From Chloroflexota bacterium (GTDB lineage: Bacteria > Chloroflexota > UBA5177 > JANWHV01): a stretch of DNA of 6,073 bases. The stretch covers positions 1 to 6,073 of the forward strand of contig JAICHN010000317.1 of assembly GCA_025924845.1 (NCBI GenBank). The letters are read 5' to 3'. Below the pieces are notes generated by a model, which was not told where the DNA came from, searched no databases, and saw nothing but the letters and a program-made list of their open reading frames with translations. Positions 4,049 to 6,073 of this stretch are shown here, piece by piece (position 1 is the first letter of the stretch; each line of letters opens with the position of its first letter). The translations under genes were made by a program, and so were the position numbers.

Positions 4049-6073
4049 CTACAAATAGAAATCCTCATCATCCAACCCAAAGTCGCCCAGCATGCCCTCA
4101 GCGTTCAGTTGGCTCATTGTGGCTGCCATGACCAACTCCATGCGCAGACTCCGCGGATCGGCCGCGATGTTGGCCAGTCGCTCCGATAGCTCGGCGGCAG
4201 GGCGATCCCCCGCTTTGCGCGCCCGGCGAGCCGCGTCACGCAAGGTTCGGCGACCCTTCTCAGCCTGTCCATTCAGGGCTTGAATCGTGCCCAGCAGGGA
4301 AAGGATGTCGGCGGAGTCGGGGGCCAGCCGCGCCGCCTCGTCGGCCAACCGCTGCGCCGCCTCGCCGCGATGCAACATCAGGGCGCTTGCCGCGTCGCGG
4401 AAGTACTGAGCGTTGCCGGCGTGCCGAAGCGCGCCGTGCTCGATGACCTTCTCCGCCAGATCGCCCAGGGGTCGGACGACGGCCGGAGGATTTTTGCCCT
4501 GATAAAGACTGAGGAATGGACCGGGACCGCCATGGTCGAGTAAGGCCGTGGCGGCGCCGACATGGAAATCGGTGGGGAGTGTGACGCCGGCCTCGGCGCG
4601 CTCCAGTACGGCGCCGGCTTCCTTGGTCTCGCCGGCCACGGCCCAACATTCGATCAGCAACAGGTAGGCGGCCGGGTTGTCCCCCGCCAACTGTTCGGCG
4701 CGTTCAAGCAGGGGCCGTACCTTGCTCCGACTTCGCTTATCGCGTTTATCGACATAGACACGGGCGAGATTGAGCGGGAAGCGCCAGTCGTCGGGCGCCA
4801 GCTTCGCGGCTTCTTCGAAGGACGTAATCGCCAGGTCGTACCAACCACCGCGGAGATAGCCGGCACCCTCGCGATAGAGGTGCTCAACCAGAGCCTGGGT
4901 GACGTCCGCGCGTTCCGGATGGGCCTGATGGGCAGCCTGCATCAGGCGCAGCCCCGCTTGGAAGTCACCGCGCTCGTCATGGATGGCGACCAGCATCATG
5001 ACGGCATCGAGCCGGCCGGGCGCAATCTCGAGGATGCGGTTAAGTTCGTTGATCGCGGCCTGCTCCTGGTCGTTGGCCATGAGCGCCTCGGCTAATTGCA
5101 TGCGCGTTTCGAGGTCATTGGGCTCTTTCTTGACCGCCTGGCGGAACAGGCTGACCGCCTCGTCGGGCCGATCGGCCTTCCGATAGCACTCCACGACGCG
5201 CTTGCCGATCCAGGCCCACTGGGCGTCGGTGTAGTCCTCCGCGGCCCCAGGGGCGCGCTTGGCGCCGCGCGGTCGAGTGCGCAGCAGCGCCCGCCAGGCA
5301 TCCGCCGCCTCCGACCAGCGTTCGAGCGCCTCGTAGGCCAGAGCGAGATTGTGCCACATGGATCGTGGCGATCCCAGACCGTCCGCCGCGCTAACCAGTT
5401 CACGGGCCTGCTCCCAGTGCGCCGCGGCAGCCTGCCATCGGCCCGCCTCGGCGGCCTGATGAGCGCTGCCATCGTATTCCTTGACCAGCAGTTCAGCGAG
5501 GGCAACGTTCCCTGGAGCCAGGGCGCGCAAGCGCTGGGCAAGCGGACCATTCCCTTCCAGACTGGCCGGATCCAGGTGTACGGCATCGGGCTGAAGCACC
5601 ACCGCGGCCAGGTTCGCGGAGAGCCATGGCTGAGAAGCCGGATCGCCGGATACATTTTGCCATGCCCTGAATGCATCATCCAGATCGCCCTGCTGAGCGG
5701 CGGCAACGCCTCGATAGTAGCGGCGGATGGCGGTGACGCGGGCGGCGGGCAACGGCCGGTTATCCTCCAGCGCCTCGCGGGCCGAGCCGTCGCCGGCGCG
5801 AATCAGACCCAGGCCGTACCAGAAGCGCGCGGGGGCATCGGCGCCGTCGGCGGGCCGGCCACCACGCAGCAAAGTCTGGACCGGAGCCAGGGCGGCGCGG
5901 ATTTCGGGGGTGCTGCCGGGGAGTGCCGCCAGGTCGGCCTGAGCGTCCTGACGCAGCGTGGCCAGACCGAGGAGCAGTCCCGCCCCCGGCCAGGCAGGAT
6001 CGGCATCGAGGACGCGACGAAAGCGGGTCGCCGCTTCGGCTGGATCGCCGGCGTGGTAGGCCGCCAGACCAAG
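4049..6073 (-). CDS. Large TPR-repeat protein, N-terminus outside the window (partial)
   Basis: The frame is open to the right edge, giving 674 visible residues and a TAG stop at 4051-4049; the true start is beyond the window. A TTG at 5872 is in frame but is internal, because the 67 codons before it also encode TPR-like sequence (LGLAAYHAGDPAEAATRFRR at the edge). Tandem helical repeats are visible throughout (edge codon = 1): about 1-26, 239-267, 286-318 (ECYRKADRPDEAVSLFRQAV), 321-353 (ALMANDQEQAAINELNRILE), 355-387, 391-427 (with an insertion), 554-584 and 588-618 (LLGTIQALNGQAEKGRRTLR), with degenerate copies between. TPR solenoids bind peptides and partner proteins and have no catalytic role. 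No signal peptide or membrane segment is visible, but the N-terminus is missing. The C-terminus is a Met-rich segment followed by an acidic/aromatic tail, FGLDDEDFYL. It is the first visible gene of the chaperone cluster, 51 nt before the J gene, and probably acts as scaffold, client receptor or co-chaperone for it (inferred). No specific family recognised. Confidence 0.9.
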   Translation of the reverse strand, partial: LGLAAYHAGDPAEAATRFRRVLDADPAWPGAGLLLGLATLRQDAQADLAALPGSTPEIRAALAPVQTLLRGGRPADGADAPARFWYGLGLIRAGDGSAREALEDNRPLPAARVTAIRRYYRGVAAAQQGDLDDAFRAWQNVSGDPASQPWLSANLAAVVLQPDAVHLDPASLEGNGPLAQRLRALAPGNVALAELLVKEYDGSAHQAAEAGRWQAAAAHWEQARELVSAADGLGSPRSMWHNLALAYEALERWSEAADAWRALLRTRPRGAKRAPGAAEDYTDAQWAWIGKRVVECYRKADRPDEAVSLFRQAVKKEPNDLETRMQLAEALMANDQEQAAINELNRILEIAPGRLDAVMMLVAIHDERGDFQAGLRLMQAAHQAHPERADVTQALVEHLYREGAGYLRGGWYDLAITSFEEAAKLAPDDWRFPLNLARVYVDKRDKRSRSKVRPLLERAEQLAGDNPAAYLLLIECWAVAGETKEAGAVLERAEAGVTLPTDFHVGAATALLDHGGPGPFLSLYQGKNPPAVVRPLGDLAEKVIEHGALRHAGNAQYFRDAASALMLHRGEAAQRLADEAARLAPDSADILSLLGTIQALNGQAEKGRRTLRDAARRARKAGDRPAAELSERLANIAADPRSLRMELVMAATMSQLNAEGMLGDFGLDDEDFYL

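Noticed and set aside
5803..6072. 89-codon minus-strand frame at the right edge
   Set aside because: Overlaps the TPR gene in another frame; its Arg/Pro-rich sequence has no repeat pattern, while the competing frame gives clean TPR helices.
1..6073. CRISPR arrays, tRNA or rRNA genes, insertion sequences, attachment sites, phage or toxin genes
   Set aside because: No direct-repeat arrays, cloverleaf-like segments, transposase motifs or terminal repeats were seen; the window is almost fully occupied by the five genes described.

Overview
The window is GC-rich (about two-thirds GC by eye) and densely coding. Every convincing gene lies on the minus strand, so the biological order runs from the right edge to the left. 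The gene content and protein style (an Hsp70 set with a TPR protein, an Ala/Pro-rich GrpE, and an AHL-lactonase-like metallo-hydrolase) are reminiscent of Chloroflexota or another high-GC, non-proteobacterial lineage. That placement is an impression from protein style only; there is no rRNA or other marker here.

Layout in transcription order: (1) a large TPR-repeat protein enters from the right edge (start outside the window) and ends at 4049. (2) After a 51-nt gap there is a 115-residue J-domain protein (3997-3650) whose HPD motif reads HPP. (3) Two nucleotides later comes a GrpE-family nucleotide exchange factor (3647-2700) with a long Pro-rich N-terminal extension. (4) Twelve nucleotides later, with a strong Shine-Dalgarno just after the grpE stop, comes an Hsp70 (2687-906) whose layout recalls HscC more than housekeeping DnaK. 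(5) After a 106-nt gap there is a metallo-beta-lactamase-fold hydrolase of the N-acyl homoserine lactonase-like family (799-59). The last 58 bases hold no gene I can support.

Genes 1-4 look like one operon encoding a self-contained accessory chaperone machine: Hsp70 ATPase, its exchange factor, a minimal J-like co-chaperone and a large TPR scaffold or adaptor. No full-length DnaJ (with Gly/Phe and zinc-finger regions) is present. The TPR protein may select the client or tether the machine; this is inference. The combination recalls the E. coli hscC locus (Hsp70, J proteins and Sel1/TPR-like repeat proteins), but here a dedicated grpE is added. The metallo-hydrolase has its own ribosome binding site and may be only a same-strand neighbour.

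Most worth a second look: the HPD-to-HPP change in the J protein, the HscC-like Hsp70 paired with its own divergent GrpE, and the altered active-site residues of the metallo-hydrolase.
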